Part shown: positions 29,487-40,525 of the stretch, piece by piece
Layout of the letters: each line of letters starts with the position of its first letter
Position numbering within the stretch: position 1 is the first letter of the stretch
DNA from: Lactococcus lactis
Lineage (GTDB): Bacteria; Bacillota; Bacilli; Lactobacillales; Streptococcaceae
DNA length: 64,000 nt
Direction of reading: 5' to 3'
Assembly: GCF_029023865.1 (NCBI RefSeq)
Contig: NZ_CP118969.1
Span: 558,001 to 622,000, forward strand
Made by a program: the position numbers and the translations under genes
Notes under the pieces: generated by a model
Seen by the model: the letters and a program-made list of their open reading frames with translations, nothing else
What the model was told of the DNA's origin: nothing
The model's database searches: none

Positions 29487-30818
29487 ATGGTTGATACATT
29501 AAAAGAAATCCCCTTTGCACTTAAGTTTCTAATTGTTATTATTATCACTTTTGGTATCTCTGTGATTTTAACGCCAATTATGACTTTTGTGTCCAAAGCA
29601 ATTGGTGCGGTGGACAAGCCAAACGAGCGTCGTGTGAATAAAAAACCAATGCCCTCTGCTGGAGGTTTGGTCATTTTCATTGCTTTTGCGATTGCGACCT
29701 TGTTTATTCTGCCACATATTGTTCATAACCAGCCTCCCATTCATTCGCAACCTCCAGTACATGGCGCAAGTCATCAGCCAATTCAGCTAGTCAGCTATTT
29801 TAGCTACATTTGGCCCTTTATTGTTGGTGCTGGAATTGTTGTTTTGACTGGTTTGATTGATGATATAAAAGAAATTTCACCTAAAATGAAACTTTTAGGA
29901 TTGACAGTTGCGGCGAGTTTTATCTGGTTCTTTACCAACGCCCGCTTTGATAATTTAAAAATTCCTTTCGGGGGGCCTTTACTAATCTTTCCTGCTTGGT
30001 TATCCTTTATTTTTACCGTTTTTTGGATACTTGCGATTACTAATGCAATAAATTTAATTGACGGATTGGACGGACTAGCAAGTGGAGTATCAATTATTTC
30101 ACTGACAACAATGGGAATTGTTTCTTACTTTTTCTTACCAAGTCCAAATGTATTTTTACCGATTACTATTTTTATAATGGTGGCTGCAATTATGGGATTC
30201 TTTCCTTATAATTATCATCCAGCGATTATTTATCTGGGAGATACGGGAGCACTGTTCCTTGGTTTTATCATCTCGGTTGCTTCTTTGCAAGGATTAAAGA
30301 ATGCAACGGCTGTAGCCGTTTTGACTCCTTTACTAATTTTAGGAGTACCAATTACGGATACAATTATGGCAATGGTTCGTCGGAAACTTAATCGTCAATC
30401 GATTGCAACGGCTGATAAACGACATCTTCACCATCGCCTAATGGCACTTGGTTTTACTCATCGTGGAGCTGTTCTAGTCATTTATGGAATTGCATCAATA
30501 TTTGCATTTATCTCCATTCTTTTGCAATTTTCAAGTCGTATCGGTGGGATTCTCTTAGTGATTGCTTGTCTCTTTGGATTGGAAATATTTATTGAACTTG
30601 TTGGAATTCTAGGCGAAAATCGGCAGCCAGTCTTAAAAGCACTGAAATTTGTTGGAAATTCTAGTTATCGTGATAAAGTTCTCCATTCTGATGAAGATGC
30701 AGATATAGATGAAAACGAAGAAGATATTGAAAATCATTCAATGATAGATGAGGAAATTGATGAACCAACACAAGAATTCCCAATTCAAAATTATCGTAGA
30801 AGTCGAAATAAAAAATAA
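29487..30818 (+). CDS. Undecaprenyl-phosphate GlcNAc-1-phosphate transferase (TagO/WecA, MraY family)
   Basis: A 443-residue polyprenyl-phosphate glycosyl-1-phosphate transferase with about 11 TM segments, starting teichoic-acid-like or wall-polysaccharide synthesis at the inner membrane. Motifs: NKKPMPSAGG in the first cytoplasmic loop, the metal-binding NAINLIDGLDGLASG near 188-202, and KRHLHHRLMALG late in the protein. Unusual features are a His/Pro-rich insert around 76-99 in the first outer loop and an acidic C-terminal tail of about 50 residues. No clear ribosome site precedes ATG 29487; translation is probably coupled to mecA. Confidence 0.88.
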   Translation: MVDTLKEIPFALKFLIVIIITFGISVILTPIMTFVSKAIGAVDKPNERRVNKKPMPSAGGLVIFIAFAIATLFILPHIVHNQPPIHSQPPVHGASHQPIQLVSYFSYIWPFIVGAGIVVLTGLIDDIKEISPKMKLLGLTVAASFIWFFTNARFDNLKIPFGGPLLIFPAWLSFIFTVFWILAITNAINLIDGLDGLASGVSIISLTTMGIVSYFFLPSPNVFLPITIFIMVAAIMGFFPYNYHPAIIYLGDTGALFLGFIISVASLQGLKNATAVAVLTPLLILGVPITDTIMAMVRRKLNRQSIATADKRHLHHRLMALGFTHRGAVLVIYGIASIFAFISILLQFSSRIGGILLVIACLFGLEIFIELVGILGENRQPVLKALKFVGNSSYRDKVLHSDEDADIDENEEDIENHSMIDEEIDEPTQEFPIQNYRRSRNKK

Positions 30819-30847
30819 GAAAAACCTCTAATTTTAGAGGTTTTTTG
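30819..30847 (+). terminator. Terminator of the mecA-tagO unit
   Basis: AAAACCTCTA / TAGAGGTTTT stem and T run. Confidence 0.85.
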
Positions 30848-30935
30848 ATATCTAAAAATGCCTGTTGTCATTTATTATTTATATTGCGATTAATAAAAAT
30901 AATGTATGCGAAAATAACAAATTTTGTCAATTTTT

Positions 30936-30944
30936 TGTTAGAAT
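30936..30944 (+). promoter_or_regulatory. SUF operon extended -10
   Basis: TG-T-TAGAAT; weak -35. The ribosome site AAAGGAG follows at 30978-30984. Confidence 0.5.
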
Positions 30945-30992
30945 AGAGACTATAAATGTCAAATACAATTGACAATTCAAAGGAGCGAAAAA

Positions 30993-31763
30993 ATGGCTAC
31001 ACTTGAAATTAAAAATCTTCATGTGGCGATTGAAGATAAAGAGATTCTCAAAGGGGTCAATCTAGTCATCAACACCAATGAAATCCATGCGATTATGGGA
31101 CCTAATGGGACTGGTAAATCAACATTATCTGCTGCAATTATGGGAAATCCTAATTATAGCGTGACACAAGGAGAAGTTCTTTTTGACGGTCAAAACGTTT
31201 TAGAAATGAGCGTTGATGAAAGAGCTCGTCTTGGACTTTTCCTTGCCATGCAATATCCATCTGAAATTCCAGGAATTACGAATGCAGAATTTTTGCGAGC
31301 AGCAATGAATGCTAAACGTGCTGAGGATGACAAAGTTTCTGTTATGGAATTTATCAAAAAATTGGATAAAAATATGGAAGTTTTGAGCATGAAAGAAGAA
31401 ATGGCTGAGCGCTATCTCAATGAAGGCTTTTCTGGTGGTGAAAAGAAACGTAATGAAATCCTTCAACTTTTGATGTTAGAACCAACTTTTGCTATTCTTG
31501 ATGAAATTGACTCAGGACTTGATATTGATGCTTTAAAAGTTGTTGCTAAAGGTGTTAATTCAATGCGTGGTGAGAAATTTGGGGCATTGATTATTACCCA
31601 CTATCAACGTTTGCTTGATTATATTACACCAGATGTTGTCCACATTATGATGGATGGTCGTGTGGTGAAAACAGGTGGCGCAGAACTAGCTAAACGTCTA
31701 GAAACTGAAGGATATGTCAATATCGCTGAGGAACTTGGATTAGAATATAAAGAAGAAGTTTAA
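30993..31763 (+). CDS. sufC: Fe-S cluster assembly ATPase SufC
   Basis: A 256-residue soluble ABC-type ATPase that works with SufB and SufD as the scaffold on which iron-sulfur clusters form. Walker A GPNGTGKS at 36-43, signature FSGGEKKRNE, Walker B FAILDEIDSGLDIDAL as in all SufC. ATG 30993 is chosen from AAAGGAG upstream and MATLEIKNLH; the frame is open further back to 30969. First gene of the SUF operon in the normal Firmicutes order C-D-S-U-B. Confidence 0.95.
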   Translation: MATLEIKNLHVAIEDKEILKGVNLVINTNEIHAIMGPNGTGKSTLSAAIMGNPNYSVTQGEVLFDGQNVLEMSVDERARLGLFLAMQYPSEIPGITNAEFLRAAMNAKRAEDDKVSVMEFIKKLDKNMEVLSMKEEMAERYLNEGFSGGEKKRNEILQLLMLEPTFAILDEIDSGLDIDALKVVAKGVNSMRGEKFGALIITHYQRLLDYITPDVVHIMMDGRVVKTGGAELAKRLETEGYVNIAEELGLEYKEEV

Positions 31764-31789
31764 GGAAAGGAGATAGTAAGTTATTTTTG

Positions 31790-31813
31790 CTTACTGACAG
31801 AGCTGTCAGTAAG
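31790..31813. repeat. Perfect palindrome made of the motif, between sufC and sufD
   Basis: CTTACTGACAG and CTGTCAGTAAG on either side of AG form an 11-bp stem. Another copy lies at 31842-31850. No T run follows. It may tune sufC relative to the downstream genes. Confidence 0.7.
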
Positions 31814-31900
31814 TCTAAAGTTCATTAATTTACTGACAGAATGTTTTGTCTGCAAATTAGTGAACTCAGTTAAGAAAATGCAAACTTGCTAATATTAATT

Positions 31901-34858
<2,958 letters not shown>

Positions 34859-34874
34859 AGAAAAAGAATAATCA

Positions 34875-34929
34875 AAAAGTTACTGACAGAAATTTTATAA
34901 GTCATTAAAGAAGGCTGTCAGTAACTTTT
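34875..34929. repeat. 15-bp hairpin with motif arms upstream of sufU
   Basis: AAAAGTTACTGACAG (34875-34889) and its exact complement (34915-34929) enclose 25 bases. Confidence 0.7.
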
Positions 34930-34973
34930 AGAATTTATTTTTATCAATATTAAAATAAAGAAAGTGTGAAAAT

Positions 34974-35432
34974 GTGGCTTTATCTAAATTAGATAATCTA
35001 TATCGTGCAGTAATTCTTGACCACTCATCAAATCCACGTCATGCTGGAGAATTACAGACAGGATGTATGGTTGACCTCAACAATCCAACCTGTGGTGATG
35101 TGATTCGCCTGACTGTTGAATTTGAAAATGATGCCATTTCAAACATTGCTTTTAGCGGTCATGGCTGCACAATCTCAACAGCTTCAGCTTCAATGATGAC
35201 CGTTGCTGTTCTTGGAAAAACAAAAGAAGAAGCAAAAGAGCTGGCAACTATTTTTTCAGCAATGGTGACCGGTGAAACTGACGAACGACAAGAAAAACTT
35301 GGAGATGCTCAGTTTCTTGCAGGGGTTAGTAAATTTCCAGCTCGAGTAAAATGCTCCACTCTGGCTTGGAATGCCCTAAAAAAAGCCATTGATGTTGGTG
35401 AAGCACAAGAAACAGTAATTCATGGCGAATAG
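34974..35432 (+). CDS. sufU: Fe-S assembly sulfur-acceptor protein SufU
   Basis: A 152-residue zinc protein that accepts persulfide from SufS. Zinc-ligand residues are Cys40 and Asp42 (NPTCGD), Cys65 (SGHGCTIS) and Cys127 (KCSTLAW), with the SufU-type insertion between the last two. Start GTG 34974; the ribosome site is weak (AAAG seven to ten bases upstream). It is in the normal SUF order, between sufS (and the small membrane gene) and sufB. Confidence 0.93.
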   Translation: MALSKLDNLYRAVILDHSSNPRHAGELQTGCMVDLNNPTCGDVIRLTVEFENDAISNIAFSGHGCTISTASASMMTVAVLGKTKEEAKELATIFSAMVTGETDERQEKLGDAQFLAGVSKFPARVKCSTLAWNALKKAIDVGEAQETVIHGE

Positions 35433-35439
35433 CTAAAAG

Positions 35440-35577
35440 TTACTGACAGATTTTTTATCAGTAAATAAAAACTCGTCAGTAAAACTGAGAAGTCTGTCAG
35501 TAAAAAGCGATTGAATTGAGCTTTTTATCAATGGATGAAGGATTTGTCAGCAAAGCTGACAAGTCTGTCAGTAATAA
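35440..35577. repeat. Dense cluster of motif copies between sufU and sufB
   Basis: In 140 bp: ACTGACAGA at 35442, CGTCAGTAAA at 35474, TCTGTCAGTAA at 35493, TTGTCAGC-AAA-GCTGACAA (35544-35562) and TCTGTCAGTAA at 35564. Several stems can form with each other; no T run points to termination. This is the densest intergenic cluster in the window. Confidence 0.7.
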
Positions 35578-35598
35578 ATATGCCAAAGAGGAAGAAAA

Positions 35599-37011
35599 AT
35601 GACAGAAAATAGTACACAAGAAGTCGTCAAAGACCTCGAAGAATATAAATTTGGATTTCACGATAATGCAGAACTTGAATTCACAACAGGTTTAGGTTTG
35701 ACCGAAGAAGTTATTCGCGAAATTTCTGAAACAAAAAATGAACCTGAGTGGATGTTAGAGTTTCGTCTGAAATCTTTTGAAGCTTTTAAAAAATTGGACA
35801 TGCCAAAATGGGGCCCAGATCTTTCTGGTATTGATTTTAATGATATTGTTTATTATCAAAAACCATCAGCAAAAGCTGCGCGTTCTTGGGAAGACGTTCC
35901 TCAAGAAATCAAAGACACGTTTGAAAAAATTGGTATTCCAGAAGCTGAACGTTCATATTTGGCAGGAGCTTCTGCTCAATATGAATCAGAAGTTGTTTAT
36001 CATAATATGAAAGATGAATTTGAAAAATTAGGAATTATTTTCACTGACACTGATTCAGGATTACGTGACTATCCAGAAATTTTCAAAAAATATTTCAGCA
36101 AACTCGTTCCACCAACGGATAACAAATTGGCAGCCTTAAATTCTGCCGTTTGGTCTGGTGGGTCATTTGTCTATGTTCCTAAAGGAGTCAAATGTGAGAT
36201 TCCGATTCAAGCCTATTTCCGTATTAACAACGAAAAATCAGGACAGTTTGAGCGGACATTGATTATTGTTGAAGAAGGGGCGTCTATTCAGTACGTTGAA
36301 GGATGTACTGCACCAACTTACTCTGCAAGTTCACTTCATGCAGCAGTGGTTGAAATCTTTGTTGAAGAGGGTGGTTATATGCGCTACTCTACTATTCAAA
36401 ACTGGTCAGATAACGTCTATAATCTGGTTACCAAACGTGCTGCTGCAGAAAAAAATGCGACGGTTGAATGGATTGACGGAAACTTAGGGTCAAAAGTATC
36501 CATGAAATACCCAGCCGTTCATTTGAATGGACCAGGAGCGCGTGGAACAATGCTTTCAATCGCTTTTGCTGGAGCAAACCAAAATCAAGACACAGGTGCT
36601 AAAATGATTCATAACGCACCAAATACTTCAAGTTCAATCATTTCTAAGTCTATTGCCAAAAATGGTGGAGCAGTCAATTACCGTGGACAAGTTACTTTTG
36701 GAAAAAATTCTAAAAAATCTGCTTCTCATATTGAATGTGACACAATTTTAATGGATGATTTATCAAAATCAGATACCGTACCATTCAATGAAATTCATAA
36801 TTCACAAGTCGCCTTGGAACACGAGGCGAAAGTGTCAAAAATTTCAGAAGAACAACTCTATTATTTGATGAGTCGTGGACTTACAGAAAAAGAAGCAACT
36901 GATATGATTGTCATGGGCTTCATTGAACCCTTTACCAAAGAATTGCCAATGGAATACGCTGTTGAATTAAATCGCTTGATTTCTTATTCAATGGAGGGTT
37001 CTATCGGGTAA
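35599..37011 (+). CDS. sufB: Fe-S cluster assembly protein SufB
   Basis: A 470-residue scaffold subunit. Family signatures include [18 protein letters not shown] near 190-207, EGCTAP near 234, the NMKYPA-like segment [32 protein letters not shown] (about 376-395) and a C-terminal REPF-like [15 protein letters not shown]. It is the last gene of the operon. The ribosome site is AAAGAGGA. The strongly conserved sequence makes this assignment firm. Confidence 0.96.
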   Translation: MTENSTQEVVKDLEEYKFGFHDNAELEFTTGLGLTEEVIREISETKNEPEWMLEFRLKSFEAFKKLDMPKWGPDLSGIDFNDIVYYQKPSAKAARSWEDVPQEIKDTFEKIGIPEAERSYLAGASAQYESEVVYHNMKDEFEKLGIIFTDTDSGLRDYPEIFKKYFSKLVPPTDNKLAALNSAVWSGGSFVYVPKGVKCEIPIQAYFRINNEKSGQFERTLIIVEEGASIQYVEGCTAPTYSASSLHAAVVEIFVEEGGYMRYSTIQNWSDNVYNLVTKRAAAEKNATVEWIDGNLGSKVSMKYPAVHLNGPGARGTMLSIAFAGANQNQDTGAKMIHNAPNTSSSIISKSIAKNGGAVNYRGQVTFGKNSKKSASHIECDTILMDDLSKSDTVPFNEIHNSQVALEHEAKVSKISEEQLYYLMSRGLTEKEATDMIVMGFIEPFTKELPMEYAVELNRLISYSMEGSIG

Positions 37012-37014
37012 AAT

Positions 37015-37053
37015 AAAAAAACTGCTCCCTTGATTTTGGGGAGTATTTTTTTA
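37015..37053 (+). terminator. SUF operon terminator
   Basis: Stem around CTCCC / GGGAG with flanking A/T runs and seven terminal Ts. Confidence 0.75.
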
Positions 37054-37151
37054 TGATTTATATCTTACTTAGTTTGTGATATTAGAGAAAATAGGTACAA
37101 TGAAAACTCTGATAGAATCACTTTAAATAATAAAGAGGATTAATCTAAATT

Positions 37152-37997
37152 TTATTTTTTCATAATTCGTTGAATAATATTTTCAACAGGCTCAATTTTT
37201 TCAAGATAAGCAGAAGAGCTACCAGCCATAAATGCACCATTGATTAAATCACCTTTTTCTACTGCGGCTTTCAATGATTTATTTAAAGGATATTCTGATG
37301 AGATATTTAATAGTCTGGTCAGATGGCCATTCTTATCTGAGATTAAACTTGTTCCATTTTCTTCACCTTTGCAGATTAATTCTTGGTAAATTGGTGAAAT
37401 TTGACATTCTTTTGCCAATAAAAAGGCGGTGCCAACTTGTACTCCATTTGCACCTAAAATATTAGCCAAAGAAGCAGTATGGTGATTATAAATTCCACCA
37501 GCAGCGATGAGCGGTAAGGGACAGATTGGAGCAATTTCTTTGAGAAGTGACGCCAAGTTTTGGATCCCCACGTGACCTCCTGCTTCATTTCCTTCTACAA
37601 TGATTCCGGAGATAGGAAGTTTTAACATTTTTAGGGCAATTTCTTTATTGGGAACCACAGGGAAAAGTTTGATATTATTAGCAATTATAGTATCAATAAT
37701 TTCTTTAGGACTCCCTGCACCAGTTGTCACTACTGATATTTTTTCTTCACAAATCACTTCTAAAAGTTGCTTGATATTTTTATCGAGTAACATTAAATTA
37801 ACGCCAAAAGGCTGTGAAGTGAGAGTTTTTGTTTTTCTTATCATTCTTCTCAGTTCATTTGCTGTCCGTCCGCCGCTACCAATAATTCCCAAAGCTCCAT
37901 TGTTTGAAACAGCAGCTACTAATTCAGCATTAGAAGCCCAAGCCATTCCACCTTGAAAAAGAGGATATTTTATTCCTAATTCGTGATACCAAGTCAT
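37152..37997 (-). CDS. FabK-like enoyl reductase / nitronate monooxygenase family flavoprotein
   Basis: A 281-residue TIM-barrel flavoprotein resembling FabK. Matching features: YPLFQGGMAWASN at the N-terminus, GIIGSGG, FGVNLMLL, VVTTGAG, EGNEAGGHVG (about 135-144) and the FMN phosphate site AAGGI, then VQVGTAFLLAKE. FabK proteins are about 315-325 residues; this one is about 40 shorter in the C-terminal half, so it is a divergent paralogue. Reaction inferred: NAD(P)H-dependent reduction of an enoyl thioester. It is the last gene of the acyl-chain cluster, 23 bases after the FabG-like gene. Confidence 0.72.
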   Translation of the reverse strand: MTWYHELGIKYPLFQGGMAWASNAELVAAVSNNGALGIIGSGGRTANELRRMIRKTKTLTSQPFGVNLMLLDKNIKQLLEVICEEKISVVTTGAGSPKEIIDTIIANNIKLFPVVPNKEIALKMLKLPISGIIVEGNEAGGHVGIQNLASLLKEIAPICPLPLIAAGGIYNHHTASLANILGANGVQVGTAFLLAKECQISPIYQELICKGEENGTSLISDKNGHLTRLLNISSEYPLNKSLKAAVEKGDLINGAFMAGSSSAYLEKIEPVENIIQRIMKK

Positions 37998-38019
37998 TTA
38001 ATTCTCTTTCTATACCTTA

Positions 38020-38765
38020 TTAAAGTTTATGAAATGTAGGTTCTTGCCAATAGCCAATCTCAGAGCCGTTAACGGAAAAAATTTTGCCTGTCATTTCGCT
38101 TTCAATTAAATCAATAATAATAAAATTAGCGACATCAGAGCTTGAACCCATTTTCCATTCATCAGGGATATTCTGACCATAAGTTTCTTTTAAACTTTTT
38201 AATACTGGTAGAGTCATATCAGTTAAGGCAGCAGGAGAAACAGAATTTACTCGTATCATACTTTTTTGCAATTCTTTAGCTAGTGTTTTCGTAAAAGCAA
38301 TGATGCCGGCTTTGGACGCCGCGTAGTTTGCTTGCCCAAAGTTACCAAATAAAGCTGATTTTGAAGTTAGTGTAATGATTTGTCCACCTTGATTGATTTT
38401 ATCAAGCAAAGCGTGAGTACTATTAAATACACCAGTCAAATTGACAGAAATGACTTCATCCCAAATTTCTGGGCTCATTTTCTTAAAAGTACTATCAGCA
38501 GTAATTCCAGCATTATTAATTAGAATATCAATATCCTTTATTAATTTGGCTGCATTAGCAACGCTAGAGCGATTAGAAACATCTAGTGGAATAGCTTGGA
38601 TTTCTGTTTTGGGAAATTTTTTTTCAATTCTTCAGCTCTACTTTTTAAACTAAGTGGGTCACGGCCAGTTAAAATGACTTTGTGATTGGCCTGAGCAGCT
38701 TTCTGAGCAATTGCCCAGCCGATTCCCCTTGTTGCACCGGTAATCAAAATTGTTCGTTTGTTCAT
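38020..38765 (-). pseudogene. FabG-like 3-oxoacyl reductase (SDR), frameshifted in an A8 tract
   Basis: Two pieces in different frames make one short-chain dehydrogenase of about 248 residues. The 5' piece (from ATG 38765, AAGGAG ten bases upstream) has the NAD(P) motif TGATRGIG. The 3' piece has NNAG (in the restored frame), the SDR catalytic YAASK motif and the C-terminus. The break is at 38617-38624, eight Ts on the plus strand (A8 in the coding strand). Adding one A restores the frame through KNFPKTEIQAIPLDVSN. The gene could be dead, phase-variable, rescued by slippage, or a sequencing artefact. Confidence 0.8.
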
Positions 38766-39055
38766 TGCTTCCATTCTCCTTTTAGGATTAATGTTTGATT
38801 TCTGTCAGTAATTTGAAAAGCGTTTTGATTAAATATAAAACAAAAGCGTTCATTCAAATAGGCTGGTGAGCAGAAATTTGCTTTTAAGTATGATAAAGGC
38901 ACAGAATAGAACTCTTGATACATCTCTTCTAAAATAAATAATAAAAAATTTCCAGGTATAATGGGATTTTTACCGTAGTGTAAAGAATTGGTATCTTTAA
39001 CTGATTGAAGATAATCAATTAAATCAGCCTTATTGATTTTTTTGTATAATTTCAT
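38762..39055 (-). CDS. Small MaoC/FabZ-like hot-dog protein
   Basis: A 97-residue protein with the layout of the catalytic half of MaoC-type (R)-hydratases: DTNSLHYGKNPIIPGNFLLF (about 22-41) resembles the D-x-N-x-x-H...P-I-x-P-G active-site loop, and SPAYLNERFCF resembles the following hot-dog strand. Inferred role: dehydration of a 3-hydroxyacyl thioester. It overlaps the upstream gene by 26 bases and the FabG-like gene by four, so it is part of a tight operon. The family assignment is by eye and needs a profile search. Confidence 0.55.
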   Translation of the reverse strand: MKLYKKINKADLIDYLQSVKDTNSLHYGKNPIIPGNFLLFILEEMYQEFYSVPLSYLKANFCSPAYLNERFCFIFNQNAFQITDRNQTLILKGEWKQ

Positions 39056-39380
39056 TCCAGGAATCCTCAGATAATAGACTTAGGTTAATTTGTGCCAATA
39101 ACTTTGTATTGCTAGTTATTTCAAGACTTAGATTGATTATATATTTTTTTGAATGACGAGTGATGTGTTCACTTAGTAAATAAAGTTTCAGTTTATCAAA
39201 TGAATAATTAGAAGATGGATAGCGAATAATTTCTTCGGATAGTAACCAATTTTCTCCATTTTTAAGACTGTAGGGAATTCCTTCTAATTCTTGCCACAAT
39301 TGTGGAAGTAAGGAGAGAAAATTTTTTTGGCCCTCTAATTTAAAATGTCTTGGAAGACTTTTTTGAGCGATTAAAATCAT
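39030..39380 (-). CDS. Unrecognised small protein, possible second hot-dog subunit
   Basis: A 116-residue protein between the thiolase and the MaoC-like gene, overlapping both (four and 26 bases). Its C-terminal half alternates hydrophobic residues in long strands (KYIINLSLEITSNTKLLAQ), as in hot-dog folds, and the size fits a non-catalytic partner of a two-subunit dehydratase. I see no active-site motif. The role is inferred mostly from position. Confidence 0.5.
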   Translation of the reverse strand: MILIAQKSLPRHFKLEGQKNFLSLLPQLWQELEGIPYSLKNGENWLLSEEIIRYPSSNYSFDKLKLYLLSEHITRHSKKYIINLSLEITSNTKLLAQINLSLLSEDSWNEIIQKNQ

Positions 39381-40525
39381 TTTTGATACCAGTGATTACC
39401 TATCAGTACACTGATTCCCATACCTCCAGCTACGCACAAAGTTGCGATGCCAAGACATGGTTTTTGCACTTGGTTTAGGCGATTTAAGAGTCGAGAAATT
39501 AGAATGCCACCAGTTGCACCGTAAGGATGACCAAATGCAAGGGCACCACCATAAGCATTTAATTTTATATCATCAAGCTTAAAATAATTTTGGAATAAAA
39601 TGGCCTGACTGGCAAAGGCTTCATTTAATTCGATAGCCTCAATATCATTAAGTTTAAGGTTAAATTTCTGTAAAAGTTTTTCAGTTGCTTTTATTGGGCC
39701 TAATAAGAAATCTGATGGAGATAAAGCAATAGTTGTTTGTCCTAAATAATAGCCTTGAAAATCAAAAGGATTATTAGTGGATGACAATATGATTGAAGAA
39801 GCACCATCGTTTATTGGGCAAGAGTTTCCAGCAGTGGCTGTTCCGTTAGTGGTAAAAGCAGGGGTTAATTTGCTCAAAGCTTCCATTGAGGATTTAGGGC
39901 GAACAGTTTGATCGCTACTTATTGTAAATTCTTCATCTTGATAGGGGAAAACTTCATTTTCTAAAAGTTTTCCTTCAATAGCTTGAGACGCTTTTTTATG
40001 ACTATTTAGAGCGTAAAGGTCTTGAACACTACGAGAAATATTGTATTTTAGGGCTGTCATATCGGCAAGTGTTCCCATGTCGAAATCTTCATAGGGTTCA
40101 GGAGCCATTTTAAATCGCTTAATTGGCTGATAACTCTCTGAATCAAGAACAATATTGGCTTGAGATGTGCTTTCTACCCCTCCTGTACAAATAATGGAAG
40201 CTTCACCAGAAATAATGTAGTTTGCAGAGCTAATCATAGCTGTCAGTCCAGAACCGCACTGCTGGTCAATTGTAAAAGCTGGGACCTGGCTAGAAAATCC
40301 TGCTTTTAAGGCACAACGTCGAGCTAAATTTCCTCCTTGATTAGTCACATTTCCCAAAATAATATAGTCAATATCAGCTTTTTTGAGAAGTGGATTTTTA
40401 TTAAACTGTTGTTTAATTATATTTTGATATAAAGTTTCAGGAGAAATTTTTTTATAAAAACCATTGATTTTTCCTATAGGTAAACGGTTTGCTGCTATGA
40501 TACCGACGGGATTTTTAAAGCTCAT
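39377..40525 (-). CDS. Thiolase (acetyl-CoA C-acyltransferase family)
   Basis: A 382-residue thiolase. The nucleophile is Cys90 (DQQCGSG), the general base histidine is in AFGHPYGATGG, and the second cysteine in LCVAGGMG near residue 371. The ELNEAFASQ motif is present. It condenses acyl-CoA with acetyl-CoA or cleaves 3-oxoacyl-CoA; direction cannot be read from sequence. ATG 40525 is chosen (AGAGGTG seven bases upstream); it overlaps the upstream ligase gene by 11 bases. It is different from a mevalonate-pathway thiolase context, since no mva genes are near. Confidence 0.88.
   Translation of the reverse strand: MSFKNPVGIIAANRLPIGKINGFYKKISPETLYQNIIKQQFNKNPLLKKADIDYIILGNVTNQGGNLARRCALKAGFSSQVPAFTIDQQCGSGLTAMISSANYIISGEASIICTGGVESTSQANIVLDSESYQPIKRFKMAPEPYEDFDMGTLADMTALKYNISRSVQDLYALNSHKKASQAIEGKLLENEVFPYQDEEFTISSDQTVRPKSSMEALSKLTPAFTTNGTATAGNSCPINDGASSIILSSTNNPFDFQGYYLGQTTIALSPSDFLLGPIKATEKLLQKFNLKLNDIEAIELNEAFASQAILFQNYFKLDDIKLNAYGGALAFGHPYGATGGILISRLLNRLNQVQKPCLGIATLCVAGGMGISVLIGNHWYQK

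Noticed and set aside
37152-37997. Naming the FabK-like gene fabK
   Set aside because: It is clearly shorter than typical FabK and lies outside a normal fab operon, so the main housekeeping function is not supported.
38441-38653. Plus-strand open frame over the SDR gene
   Set aside because: It is antisense to the conserved SDR sequence and has no ribosome site or recognisable protein pattern.
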